58,279 nucleotides of DNA from Streptomyces sp. CB01580 (GCF_001905795.1 NZ_LIXJ01000040.1:1-58279), one strand, 5' to 3'. Shown: positions 1 through 7,796, numbered from the stretch's first letter. Notes: generated by a model from the sequence alone, not told the origin. Numbers and translations are program-made.

Positions 1-81
1 GGACGACGCGCAGATATGCCTGGGCGCCGCAGCGGTCACAGCGGTCTGCTGCGCTCCCTGGATGCGGCCCTGGGCAAGTGA
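1..81 (+). CDS. C-terminal end of a truncated upstream gene
   Basis: Frame 1 is open from the window edge and ends at a TGA at 79-81, after residues reading SLDAALGK. Only about 26 residues are visible, so no family can be assigned. Codon use, with GC-rich third positions, fits a Streptomyces coding end. The start lies outside the window. It is called because the frame is open to the edge, and a repeat-filled gap follows, as at other gene ends in this window. The short length makes a chance open frame possible. Confidence 0.4.
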   Translation, partial: GRRADMPGRRSGHSGLLRSLDAALGK

Positions 82-119
82 CCGCGGGGCGGGGCCGTCG
101 GCGGCGTGTGTTTCCCGAC

Positions 120-224
120 ACGTCCTTCCGCCGGGTGTCGTTCCGTGATGTGTCGCTCCGCGGCCTCCTGTTCCGCGGTGTCGTGTTCCACGGCGTGCCG
201 TTCCGCGGTGTGCCTGTCCACAGT
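120..224. repeat. Seven degenerate 15-bp tandem units
   Basis: Seven consecutive 15-nt units of the form GTGTCGTTCCGCGGT cover 120-224 without gaps, each differing at several positions. Read on the plus strand in the frame of a GTG at 78 they give pentads such as VSFRD, VSLRG, LLFRG, VVFHG and VPFRG, which resemble pentapeptide-repeat units. That frame runs only 100 codons and the sequence outside the repeats is not protein-like. I therefore annotate a DNA repeat rather than a gene. The remaining gap to 509 holds a second repeat set and no convincing gene. Confidence 0.7.
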
Positions 225-377
225 GCGCGTGGTGTGATGCGTGCCATGGGGACTCCGGGGGGATTCAGGTGTTGCCCGTGTCACGCGGTCCGCGTGGACG
301 AAATGGGTGTTGTCGCGATTCGGCCGGGCAGAAGACCCCTGGCGAAGCGGTATATGGCCTCGCGCATGGCATACGTG

Positions 378-441
378 TAGGTGCTGCGGCCGTAGGTGCT
401 GTATTTCTACGTGCTGTATCTCTCTGTATCCGTACGTGCTG
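378..441. repeat. Four direct repeats TASGTGCTG upstream of the ATP-binding gene
   Basis: TAGGTGCTG or TACGTGCTG begins at 378, 393, 408 and 433. The first three are spaced exactly 15 nt apart and the fourth 25 nt later. They lie 69-132 nt before the start at 510, where an operator array or repeat-derived filler is possible. No consensus promoter could be assigned near them. Confidence 0.5.
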
Positions 442-509
442 CGACCGCTCGTGCTCGGTACTTGTAACTGTTCGATGGCGACATGGTGAATCGGTGAGGT
501 GAAGCGCTG

Positions 510-1025
510 ATGAGCACCACCCGGCAGCATCCGCCGGGCGACCTCGGCCGCGAGCCGGAGGGCGCCGGCGTGGACGCGGACGCGGACGCCGGAGTGGCTT
601 CCTCCGATCCGGCCGGACAGCAGTGGCGCACGTTGTCGCTGCGGGGGGTGGCCGGTGTCGTGCCGACGGCTCGTGACTTCGCCCGCCAGACGCTCCACGA
701 ATGGGGCTGGCTGCCCGCGTCGAGCGCGGACGGACGGGCCGCCGCCGAGGACGTCCTGCTGGTCGTCTCCGAGCTCGTCACCAACGCCTGCCTGCACGCG
801 GAGGGCCCGGAGGAGATCCGTATCGCCTGCGCGGCGAAGGTGCTGCGGGTGGAGGTCGTCGACGCGGGCGCCGGACAGCCCGCGCCGCGCACTCCGCACC
901 GGGCCGGACGGCCGGGTGGGCACGGCATGTTCATCGTTCAGCGGCTCTGCCTGGACTGGGGCGTGCTGCGGGTGCCGGGGCGGCCCGGCAAGACCGTCTG
1001 GGCGGAACTGGCCGCCCCCGCCTGA
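510..1025 (+). CDS. RsbW-like ATP-binding (anti-sigma/HATPase_c_2) protein
   Basis: This 171-residue cytoplasmic protein carries a GHKL/HATPase_c_2 domain of the type found in Streptomyces anti-sigma factor kinases and stand-alone regulatory ATPases. An acidic low-complexity N-terminus (residues 1-40) precedes the domain. The N-box is visible as VSELVTNACLHAEG, followed by VEVVDAGAGQP and the glycine-rich lid GRPGGHGMFIVQRL. ATG at 510 follows GAGGTGA with good spacing. No sigma factor, anti-anti-sigma factor or phosphatase partner is adjacent, so the target is unknown. A hairpin downstream (1096-1120) suggests a single-gene transcript. The family assignment is firm; the regulatory role is inferred. 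Confidence 0.85.
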   Translation: MSTTRQHPPGDLGREPEGAGVDADADAGVASSDPAGQQWRTLSLRGVAGVVPTARDFARQTLHEWGWLPASSADGRAAAEDVLLVVSELVTNACLHAEGPEEIRIACAAKVLRVEVVDAGAGQPAPRTPHRAGRPGGHGMFIVQRLCLDWGVLRVPGRPGKTVWAELAAPA

Positions 1026-1095
1026 AGCCGTGACGGGGCAAAAGCCGCCGGGGCGTCAGGTCTCCCCGGGGCACGGGCCCCGCATCCGCACTACG

Positions 1096-1120
1096 AGAGC
1101 GCGCCGGATCGGCGCGCTCT
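1096..1120 (+). terminator. Hairpin terminator after the ATP-binding gene
   Basis: AGAGCGCGCC at 1096-1105 pairs perfectly with GGCGCGCTCT at 1111-1120 around a 5-nt loop, followed by a short T-containing tail. It lies 71 nt after the stop at 1025 and 118 nt before the next start, as expected for an intrinsic terminator. Confidence 0.75.
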
Positions 1121-1237
1121 TTGTCTTCCCTCCACAAGGCCCCCGGCGTACCTTGAGCGCCAATCTGATGTGTCGTCAGTAACTTGCGTCGAGTCGGAGA
1201 CGACGCGCGGCGACTTCCGGCATGAGGGGAAGACAAG

Positions 1238-1924
1238 GTGTCCTACCAGAAGCGAACAGCTCTCGCGCTGGCGTCCGCGCTGGCGGGCACGGTGGTGCTG
1301 ATGGCCGCACCCGCCGCCCACGCCACGGTCGTCGACGTCGACTACCGGTGCAAGACCCCGATCGGTGACAAGGGGGCCGTGTCTCCCATCGACATCAAGA
1401 GCGTCAGGAGCGGCGGCGGTTACCGGCTCACGATGTCCTTCCAGAAGGGTGTCTCGTCCAGCCCCGTCGAACTCGGCAAGGGCGCGATGAACCCCAGCGC
1501 GGTGATCAAGGTGAGCGGTGCCGACCAGGGAGAGGTCCAGGTCTCCGGGCCGCCGAACGCCGCGGCCATCCCCGCCAACTCCCCCATCAAGATCGGCGAC
1601 TTGTCGGGCACGTACACCCCGAGGAAGAGCGGCAAGGTCGACTTCACCGCCGGTGTGCTCACCATCAAGGCGCTCGGTACGACCACGACCTGCACACCTT
1701 CCAACAGCCCGGGGCCCTCGCTCCGGCTCGATGTGACGGCCGCGGGAAACACGGGAAGCACGGGAAACACGGGGAACACCCCCGACAACGGTGGCCAGTT
1801 GCCGAAGACCGGGCCGCTCGACTCGGCGACGGCGCTCGGCATGCTCGGCGGCACCGTGCTGCTGACCGGTGCGGCCGGGGCGCTCTGGCTGACCCGGCGC
1901 GGGCAGGGAGCCGTCGGCCGCTAG
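1238..1924 (+). CDS. Secreted surface protein with LPKTG sorting signal
   Basis: This 228-residue exported protein has an N-terminal signal peptide (basic start, hydrophobic core, AHA cleavage near residue 29). A single beta-rich-looking domain of about 140 residues follows, then a Gly/Asn/Thr linker. The C-terminus is a sortase-type signal: LPKTG at 188-192, a hydrophobic stretch, then RR. Its domain matches the second domain of the protein at 4671-6074 (shared GGGY, SGADxGxVxV and SGTYxPxxxGK patterns). GTG at 1238 follows an AGGGGAAG-type site. The likely fate is covalent attachment to peptidoglycan, although Streptomyces class E sortases usually prefer LAxTG. No sortase gene is present here. 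The stop codon falls inside the terminal repeat of a MITE-like element. Confidence 0.85.
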   Translation: MSYQKRTALALASALAGTVVLMAAPAAHATVVDVDYRCKTPIGDKGAVSPIDIKSVRSGGGYRLTMSFQKGVSSSPVELGKGAMNPSAVIKVSGADQGEVQVSGPPNAAAIPANSPIKIGDLSGTYTPRKSGKVDFTAGVLTIKALGTTTTCTPSNSPGPSLRLDVTAAGNTGSTGNTGNTPDNGGQLPKTGPLDSATALGMLGGTVLLTGAAGALWLTRRGQGAVGR

Positions 1925-2125
1925 TGCCGCTCCCGGCAACGTTTGCCCCGTCGCACCGTCCGGCACGCACGCTCGTGGCGTTGGCCGAGAGCCCACGTAG
2001 CCCTTCCCCAAGCTCTCGACTTCGTTCGAGCAGGGGAGACCCCATCCGAGGGCTTTCGGCCGCCTTGCGATCGCACGCACCGGACGCCGCTCCTTCCGGG
2101 CAAACCTTGCCGGTCACGGCACTAG
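1921..2125. mobile_element. MITE-like element 1 with 28-nt terminal inverted repeats
   Basis: The 28 nt at 1921-1948 and the reverse complement of 2098-2125 match at 24 positions; both begin CTAGTGCCG and end GTTTGCCC. The interior is about 150 nt, has no coding potential, and contains a hairpin-forming segment around 2008-2040. I recall such sequences as recurrent in Streptomyces intergenic regions, but copy number cannot be tested from one window. No transposase is encoded, so it would be non-autonomous. Its left end supplies the TAG stop of the upstream gene. Confidence 0.7.
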
Positions 2126-2139
2126 TGCCGTGACCGGCA
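2108..2139. repeat. Perfect 32-bp palindrome
   Basis: TGCCGGTCACGGCACT at 2108-2123 is followed immediately by its exact reverse complement at 2124-2139, centred on CTAG. It spans the right end of MITE-like element 1, as if two copies of the same terminal repeat met head to head. It could also act as a cruciform or transcription terminator. Confidence 0.85.
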
Positions 2140-2191
2140 GACGTGGCCGGGAAGGCACCAGCGCCTCGCCCGGTCGAGCCAGTCGCCCTTG

Positions 2192-2360
2192 AGGGCCGTC
2201 CCGTCATCCGTGGCGGGCGCCCGACGACAGCTGCGGCACCTCGCCGCGTTGCGTTGTCGAAAGGCCCGCATGCATCCCGTATGCGGGCGCTCCTCCGCCT
2301 TGCGACGCACCACATCCGACGCCGCTCGCGCTGATCCGCCACGGATGACGGGACAGCCCT
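2192..2360. mobile_element. MITE-like element 2 with 25-nt terminal inverted repeats
   Basis: The 25 nt at 2192-2216 and the reverse complement of 2336-2360 differ at one position; the arms begin AGGGC and contain GTCCCGTCATCCG. The element is 169 nt and encodes nothing. It has an internal hairpin (GCCCGCAT at 2264-2271 pairing with ATGCGGGC at 2281-2288). It ends 20 nt before the next start codon, so it must affect the promoter or leader of the downstream operon. No clear target-site duplication was recognised. Confidence 0.75.
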
Positions 2361-2380
2361 TCGCGCACCAGGGAGCCGCC

Positions 2381-3499
2381 ATGCCGTCGTCGACCGGCCA
2401 CGCCGCCCGACTCGCCCTCGCCGTAATGCTGTTCACCCTCGCCACGGTCCCGGCGGCCGGTGCGGAACCGCGCACACCGGCCGCGCCGACGGGCGCCGCC
2501 GCCTGGACGGCGCGGCCCGTGGCGGGCGGGTCCGGGGCGGGCGGCACCGGGAAGAGCGCGGGCAGGTCGTACTTCTACCTGGAAGGGCCGCCCGGAGCCG
2601 TCCTCCAGGACCGGCTCTCCGTCACCAACCCCGGCACGGCCCCGGTCACCGTACGGCTGCGCGGCGTCGACACGTACCGCGCCGGGGACGGCGGCCGTAC
2701 GGCACGCGACGGCGGCAAGCCCACCGCCGGAAGCGGGCCCGGGACCGGGTCCGGAGGCAGGGCCGGGAACGGCGCGGGCGTCGGCGTGGGCGCCTGGCTG
2801 CGGACCGCCACCGCGAAGGTGGTCGTGCCCGCCCGTACCCGCGCCGAGGTGCCGTTCTCCGTCACGTTGCCGACGGGCTCGGCGCCCGGTGACCGCTCCG
2901 GTGCGATCGTCGCGGAGAGCGGGGGCCGTTCGGTGGGCGTACGGGTGCGACTGCGCGTCGGCGGCCCGACGTTGGCGGCGCTCACCGTCGAGGACGTCAT
3001 CGTGTCCGGGAAGGCCGTCCACTACACGCTGGTCAACCGCGGCAACACCCTGCTGGTCCCGCGGATCACCATGAGCGCCGACGGGGTGTTCGGGCCGCTG
3101 CTGCGGCGCGGCACCCGCACGCTGCCGCTGGAGCTGCCGCCCGGACGGCGCGTCACGCTCACCGAACCGTGGCCAGACACCCCGGCCCTCGACTCGGTGA
3201 CGGTACGGCTGCGCGTCACGGCGGCCGGCGGCGCGTACGACGAGGCCTCGGCGCGCGCCCGCTTCGTCTCCTGGGCACCGCTGACGGGCGCGGCGCTGCC
3301 GCTGCCGGCCGCCGCGGCCGCGGCGGTGTACGCGTACCGGCGGCGACGCGGGCACCGGCGTCCGTGGGGCGGGCGGCAGCGCGGAGGCGCACCGGCCCCG
3401 GCCCCGTACGAGGACGGTTCGCCCGCACGGCCTCCGGGCGGCCGACGGGCTTGTGACACACGCCGATTGACGAAGACGGGAACGGGAGGGGAATCGTGA
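2381..3499 (+). CDS. DUF916/WxL-associated-like secreted membrane-anchored protein
   Basis: This 372-residue protein has a signal peptide (cleavage near residue 28, AGA), an extracellular beta-sandwich-like region, a hydrophobic segment at about 300-320 and a short Arg-rich cytoplasmic tail. The segment reading FYLEGPPGAVLQDRLSVTNP and the following variable Gly-rich insert resemble the DUF916 (WxL protein peptidoglycan-domain) family, in which an N-terminal Ig-like domain precedes a membrane anchor. ATG at 2381 follows GGGAG; upstream in-frame codons lie inside a MITE-like element and are rejected. Its stop overlaps the next start (GTGA), so the next gene is translationally coupled. The family call is by pattern only. 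Confidence 0.7.
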   Translation: MPSSTGHAARLALAVMLFTLATVPAAGAEPRTPAAPTGAAAWTARPVAGGSGAGGTGKSAGRSYFYLEGPPGAVLQDRLSVTNPGTAPVTVRLRGVDTYRAGDGGRTARDGGKPTAGSGPGTGSGGRAGNGAGVGVGAWLRTATAKVVVPARTRAEVPFSVTLPTGSAPGDRSGAIVAESGGRSVGVRVRLRVGGPTLAALTVEDVIVSGKAVHYTLVNRGNTLLVPRITMSADGVFGPLLRRGTRTLPLELPPGRRVTLTEPWPDTPALDSVTVRLRVTAAGGAYDEASARARFVSWAPLTGAALPLPAAAAAAVYAYRRRRGHRRPWGGRQRGGAPAPAPYEDGSPARPPGGRRACDTRRLTKTGTGGES

Positions 3500-4674
3500 C
3501 CGGACGGGCCGGACCGGCGACACCTGGGGATCACGGGAGGGGCGGGCACCGGTGGGGTGCCGTGGTGCTCCTCGCGCTGCTTCCCGTCCTGCTGGTGCTC
3601 CCCACGGCTTCCGCGGCGACCGGGGCGGGCGGCAGCGCGGAGGCGAAACCCGCGGTCACCCTCTCCGAGCGGCAGGCGGGCAAGGGCGGGGACATCACCG
3701 TCAAGGGCAGCGGATGGCGTCCCGGCGCACTGCTGATGATGCTGATCTGCGGCCGGTCCGCACCGGAACGCGGCGTGATCGGCGGCACCAACTCCTGTGC
3801 CAACGCCGAGGGCCGTGCCGTCACCACCGGGACCGACGGCGGCTTCACCAAGAAGCTGCCGGTGGCCGAGCCGCCCGTGCCCTGTCCGTGCGTGGTGCAC
3901 GTCGCCACCGTGACCGGTGGACAGGCCGCCGCCGACGCCGTGTTCGTCGTGGCCGGGCACCCGGTCGCCGCGCTGCCGAAGGAGACCGGCGGCAGGCTCG
4001 CGGTGCTGGCGGCCACCCGGCTGGAGGGCGACAGCGGAATCCTCACGTGGTTCGGCGCACCGCCCGTCCGGCGCCTGGTCTTCACCGTGGGCAACCTCGG
4101 CACCGCCCCGGTCGAGGACCCGGTCTTCCGGATCGGCACCGCGCACGGCGTGTTCGCCCCCCAGTGGGAGGAACGGGAGTGGCGCGGCACCGTCGGGCCC
4201 GGCCGCAAGGCGCGGATCGAGCTGCCGGTCGAACTGGCGGCGGGTGCCCACGGCGACTACCAGATCTCGCTGGAGTACGGCGGCAAGGTGCTGGCGGAGC
4301 AGCCGTGGGGGGTCGGCCGCCCCTGGGGCGTCACCCTCTTCTGGGTCCTGCTGTGCGTCGTGGTGCCGGCCGCCGTGTTCCGGATCGGCATGGCGGTCGT
4401 CGACAAGGTACGGCCCCGCCCCTCGCGCGCCCCGGCCCGCTCCCGGCGCCGCCGCCCGGCGCGTACGACCGGCCCGGCCACGGGTGCACGAGGGCCGCGG
4501 CGTGTGCCGGGTCCCGGGCCGAACTCCGCGGACGGGCCCGCATCCGAGCCCGGATCCGCGGCGGAGCACGCATCCGCCTCCGGGCCCTCGCCCACCACCA
4601 CGGCGGCGCTGCCGTGGTTCGCACCGGATTCCGCACCGTCAGACAACACATCGACGACGAAGGGACATTCGTGA
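3496..4674 (+). CDS. Secreted single-pass membrane protein of the surface cassette
   Basis: This 392-residue protein has a signal sequence ending near ASA at residue 40. An Ig-like region follows (VTLSERQAGKGGDITVKGSGW, typical of surface adhesin domains), with a cysteine-containing loop (CPC, residues 132-134) and a second beta-rich half. One transmembrane helix lies near 277-303, and the cytoplasmic tail of about 90 residues is rich in Pro, Arg and Ser. GTG at 3496 overlaps the preceding stop by four nucleotides, and its own stop overlaps the next start the same way, so the three genes form a tight operon. No named family was recognised; an accessory surface or adhesion subunit is inferred from context. 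Confidence 0.75.
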   Translation: MTGRAGPATPGDHGRGGHRWGAVVLLALLPVLLVLPTASAATGAGGSAEAKPAVTLSERQAGKGGDITVKGSGWRPGALLMMLICGRSAPERGVIGGTNSCANAEGRAVTTGTDGGFTKKLPVAEPPVPCPCVVHVATVTGGQAAADAVFVVAGHPVAALPKETGGRLAVLAATRLEGDSGILTWFGAPPVRRLVFTVGNLGTAPVEDPVFRIGTAHGVFAPQWEEREWRGTVGPGRKARIELPVELAAGAHGDYQISLEYGGKVLAEQPWGVGRPWGVTLFWVLLCVVVPAAVFRIGMAVVDKVRPRPSRAPARSRRRRPARTTGPATGARGPRRVPGPGPNSADGPASEPGSAAEHASASGPSPTTTAALPWFAPDSAPSDNTSTTKGHS

Positions 4675-6074
4675 GTACGCAACGGAGAACGGTCGCGGCG
4701 GGAGTCGCGATGATGCTCGGCGGCGCGGGCATGCTGATGGCCGCGAGTCCGGCCCGGGCCGCCGACATCTCGTACCGGACGGAGTGCATACCCCCGGCCA
4801 TCTCCGGCCTGCCGCCCGTGCAGGGCACCACCGTGGTGCAACTGACGGCGCCCGCGGAGGCCAAGGTCGGGGACACCGTCGAGGTGGTGTGGAAGACGGT
4901 CCAGGCCGCCTCCAAGAACCCCGACATACTCGACCTGGACAAGGGCACGGTCAAACCGACCGGCACCGTCAAGGTGGGCGGCGCGGCCACCGGCACCCTG
5001 AACATGGAGGGGCCGCGTCAGAACCCGCCGATCCCGAAGAACAGCGCCATGATCCTGCCCGACATGAAGGGCACGCTGAAGCTGGAGAAGGCCGGTGAGA
5101 TCACGCTGACCCCGGACGCGTACGACATCAACGTCTCCAAGCCGCTCTCCACGGACACCAAGTGCACTCCCGAGGAGACGGTGCGGCCGGGCGCGACCAT
5201 CAAGGTCACGGACGGCGGCTCGGGCACCACGGCCGGCGGCACGACGAGCGGGACCACCGGTGGCACGACGACCGGTACGACGAGTGGTTCCACCTCCGGA
5301 TCCACCACGGCGGGCGGCACGACCTCGTCCGGGACGTCCTCCGGCACCTCCGCCGGGACGTCCACCGCGGGCGGCTCCACCTCGGGCTCCGGGGGCGGCG
5401 GCGGACAGACGGACTTCCCCGGCAAGGAGGTCGCCGTCCAGTTCGCCTGTACGTCCCCCGGACCCGCCGCCATCTCCTCCAAGGTGACGATCGACGCCAG
5501 GAAGAACGGCGGCGGCTATGCGCTGACGGTCAGGACCGCCAAGGGCGTGATGGACAGTCCGGCCGCGCTCCCCGCCGGTGCGCTCAAGCCCTCGATGGAC
5601 GTCGTCGTCGCGGGCGCGGACAAGGGTTCGGTGAAGGTCACGGGACCCGCCAACGCCGAACCGCTGGAGCAGGGGAAGCCGGTCGACCTGCCGAACATGA
5701 CCGGTACGTACAAGCCGGGCGCCACCGGGAAGGCCACGCTCGCCCCTGGCACCCTGACCATCGACGTCACCCTGGGAGCCTCGAAGATCAGCATCCCGTG
5801 CAAGGTCAAGGGGACGGCGACCCCGTCGCTGGAACTCGACACCACGGCTCAGGAGGGCGGGGTCTCCGGCTCGGCCACCTCGGGCTCCTCGGGGTCCGGG
5901 AGTTCCGCCGGCACCACGTCCGGCGCCGCGGGTTCCGGCGGCGGGCTGGCGGCCACCGGGGCCGAGGACCAGGGCACGCTGCGGGCACTCGGTCTGGTCG
6001 CGGGGACGGCGATCCTGCTGGGCGGCGCCGTGTTCACCTTCACCCCGTGGCGCAGGCTGCGCGGCACCAGGTGA
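4671..6074 (+). CDS. Two-domain surface protein with LAATG sorting signal
   Basis: This 467-residue exported protein has a signal peptide ending PARA at residue 30. Two related beta-rich domains (about 31-180 and 250-395) are separated by a Thr/Ser/Gly linker (about 181-246) built from GGTTSGTT-like units. The C-terminus is a sorting signal: LAATG at 426-430, a hydrophobic segment, then WRRLRGTR. LAxTG is the known motif of Streptomyces class E sortases, such as those anchoring long chaplins. Both domains resemble the single domain of the protein at 1238-1924, implying duplication within the cassette. GTG at 4671 overlaps the previous stop. Cell-wall anchoring is strongly suggested; ligand and function are unknown. 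Confidence 0.85.
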   Translation: MSTQRRTVAAGVAMMLGGAGMLMAASPARAADISYRTECIPPAISGLPPVQGTTVVQLTAPAEAKVGDTVEVVWKTVQAASKNPDILDLDKGTVKPTGTVKVGGAATGTLNMEGPRQNPPIPKNSAMILPDMKGTLKLEKAGEITLTPDAYDINVSKPLSTDTKCTPEETVRPGATIKVTDGGSGTTAGGTTSGTTGGTTTGTTSGSTSGSTTAGGTTSSGTSSGTSAGTSTAGGSTSGSGGGGGQTDFPGKEVAVQFACTSPGPAAISSKVTIDARKNGGGYALTVRTAKGVMDSPAALPAGALKPSMDVVVAGADKGSVKVTGPANAEPLEQGKPVDLPNMTGTYKPGATGKATLAPGTLTIDVTLGASKISIPCKVKGTATPSLELDTTAQEGGVSGSATSGSSGSGSSAGTTSGAAGSGGGLAATGAEDQGTLRALGLVAGTAILLGGAVFTFTPWRRLRGTR

Positions 6075-6206
6075 GCCGCCCCGCACGGCACGGGGTGTGA
6101 CCGCGCGCCGGACATGACCCGGCCCGTCGGCCGTGACGCTCCGGCGGGCGGACATGACCGTGCCGTACGTCGTACGTCGTGCGCGCATCACGGCGGCGTA
6201 CGACGC

Positions 6207-6245
6207 GAGGGCCGTCGCACCGGCATCAGCGGTGCGACGGCCCTC
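6207..6245. terminator. Bidirectional hairpin terminator
   Basis: GAGGGCCGTCGCACCG at 6207-6222 pairs perfectly with its complement at 6230-6245 around a 7-nt loop. It lies between the surface-protein operon (stop 6074) and the convergent peptide-transporter gene (stop 6306), where it can serve both strands. A short CGTACGT-rich palindromic patch precedes it near 6163-6180. Confidence 0.85.
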
Positions 6246-6305
6246 GTCGTGGAGCCGTGCGGTCGTCGGACGGTGCTCACCCTCCGACGACCCGTGGTCG
6301 CGGCG

Positions 6306-7796
6306 TCAGCGCACGTCGCCCATGAGCTGCGAGACCTTCTTGCGGTACATCCAGATGGAGATTCCCGCGACGAGCGCGAGAGTCGCCTCCAGACCCACCA
6401 TGCCGGTCTTGTTCAGGTTGACGCCCGCCAGGGACAGCAGGCTGGTGGTGCAGTCGCCCGCGGTGACGGCGAGGAACCAGACACCCATCATCTGGCTGCC
6501 GTACTTCGCCGGGGCCATCTTCGTGGTGACCGACAGGCCGACCGGGGAGAGGCAGAGCTCACCGACGGTCTGCAGGAAGTAGATCGACACCAGCCACATC
6601 GGGCTGACCTTGTCGCCGTCCGACGTCATGGTCAGCGGCAGCATGAAGACGAGGAAGGAGACACCGACCAGGAAGAGACCCGAGCCGAACTTGACGACCG
6701 TGCTCGGCTCCTTGCCCCGCCGGTTCAGCGCCAGCCATATCCAGGCGACGACCGGGGCCAGCGCCATGATGATGACGGGGTTGATCGTCTGGTACCAGGA
6801 TGTCGGGAAGTGCAGCCCCAGCACGCTGTTGGTCGTGGACGACTCACCGAAGAGCGAGAGGGTGGAACCGCCCTGGTCGTAGATCATCCAGAACACGGCC
6901 GCGGCGACGAAGAACCAGATGTACCCGGACATCTTCGACTGCTCGGTCTTCGTCAGATCCCGGTCGCGCTTGATCCGCACCAGCACGGCGACCGGGATGA
7001 TCAGACCGGCGACGGTGATCGGGACGAGCGCCCAGTTCAGCGTGTACACATCGGTGGCGACCAGCACGCCGTAGAAGACGACGGCGGCGACCAGCCACAG
7101 CAGGCCCTTGCGCAGCGTCGAAGCCCGCTCCGCGGCCGACAGCGGCTCCGGCACGACGCTGCTGCGGGGGTTCAGGTGGCGCGTACCGATGAGGAACTGG
7201 ATCAGGCCCAGCGACATGCCGACCGCGGCGAGGGCGAACCCGAGGTGCCAGTTCACCTTCTCGCCGATCGTGCCGATGACCAGCGGCGCGGCGAAGGCAC
7301 CGAGGTTGATGCCCATGTAGAAGACGGTGAAGCCGCCGTCGCGGCGCGGGTCGTCGGGGCCGTCGTAGAGGTGGCCGACCATCGTCGAGATGTTGGCCTT
7401 CAGCAGACCGGAGCCGAGCGCCACCAGCGCCAGACCGGCGAAGAACGAACCGGAACCCGGCAGGGCCAGGGTGAGATGTCCCACCATGATGATCGAGGCC
7501 GCGACGGTCACCGTCCTGCGCGGACCCCAGACCCGGTCGCCGAACCAGCCTCCGGGCATGGCGAGCAGATACACCATCGCCATGTAGATGGAGTAGATCG
7601 CGGTGGCCGTGGTCACGTTCATGTCCAGGCCGGAGCCGGAGACCAGATACAGCGGAAGCAGGGCCCGCATGCCGTAGAAGCTGAAGCGCTCCCACATCTC
7701 GGTCATGAAGAGAGTGGCCAGGCCGCGGGGGTGGCCGAAGAAGGTCTTCTCGGATCCAGAAGTACTGGCCGGGTCCTTCGTCAGGCTGGACGCCAT
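6306..7796 (-). CDS. POT/PTR2 family proton-dependent oligopeptide transporter
   Basis: This 496-residue integral membrane protein of the major facilitator superfamily imports di- and tripeptides with protons. Family signatures are visible: TEMWERFSFYG (the ExxERFxYY proton-coupling motif), GGWFGDRVWG between helices 2 and 3, and FYMGINLGAFAAP (PTR2 signature). Length and about 14 hydrophobic segments fit the bacterial family. ATG at 7796 is preceded by AAGGA; an in-frame upstream extension is basic, low complexity and rejected. It stands alone between a terminator and a 489-nt divergent intergenic region shared with the two-component system, which may regulate it, although nothing in the sequence proves this. 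Confidence 0.93.
   Translation of the reverse strand: MASSLTKDPASTSGSEKTFFGHPRGLATLFMTEMWERFSFYGMRALLPLYLVSGSGLDMNVTTATAIYSIYMAMVYLLAMPGGWFGDRVWGPRRTVTVAASIIMVGHLTLALPGSGSFFAGLALVALGSGLLKANISTMVGHLYDGPDDPRRDGGFTVFYMGINLGAFAAPLVIGTIGEKVNWHLGFALAAVGMSLGLIQFLIGTRHLNPRSSVVPEPLSAAERASTLRKGLLWLVAAVVFYGVLVATDVYTLNWALVPITVAGLIIPVAVLVRIKRDRDLTKTEQSKMSGYIWFFVAAAVFWMIYDQGGSTLSLFGESSTTNSVLGLHFPTSWYQTINPVIIMALAPVVAWIWLALNRRGKEPSTVVKFGSGLFLVGVSFLVFMLPLTMTSDGDKVSPMWLVSIYFLQTVGELCLSPVGLSVTTKMAPAKYGSQMMGVWFLAVTAGDCTTSLLSLAGVNLNKTGMVGLEATLALVAGISIWMYRKKVSQLMGDVR

Noticed and set aside
78..380. A 100-residue pentapeptide-repeat gene
   Set aside because: Only seven degenerate pentads, followed by unrelated Cys/Arg/Met sequence; the 15-bp repeat pattern alone explains the frame. 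Kept as a repeat.
2189..2380. N-terminal extension of the DUF916-like protein to 2189
   Set aside because: The extension lies inside MITE-like element 2 and lacks a signal peptide; ATG 2381 gives both a ribosome site and a signal peptide.
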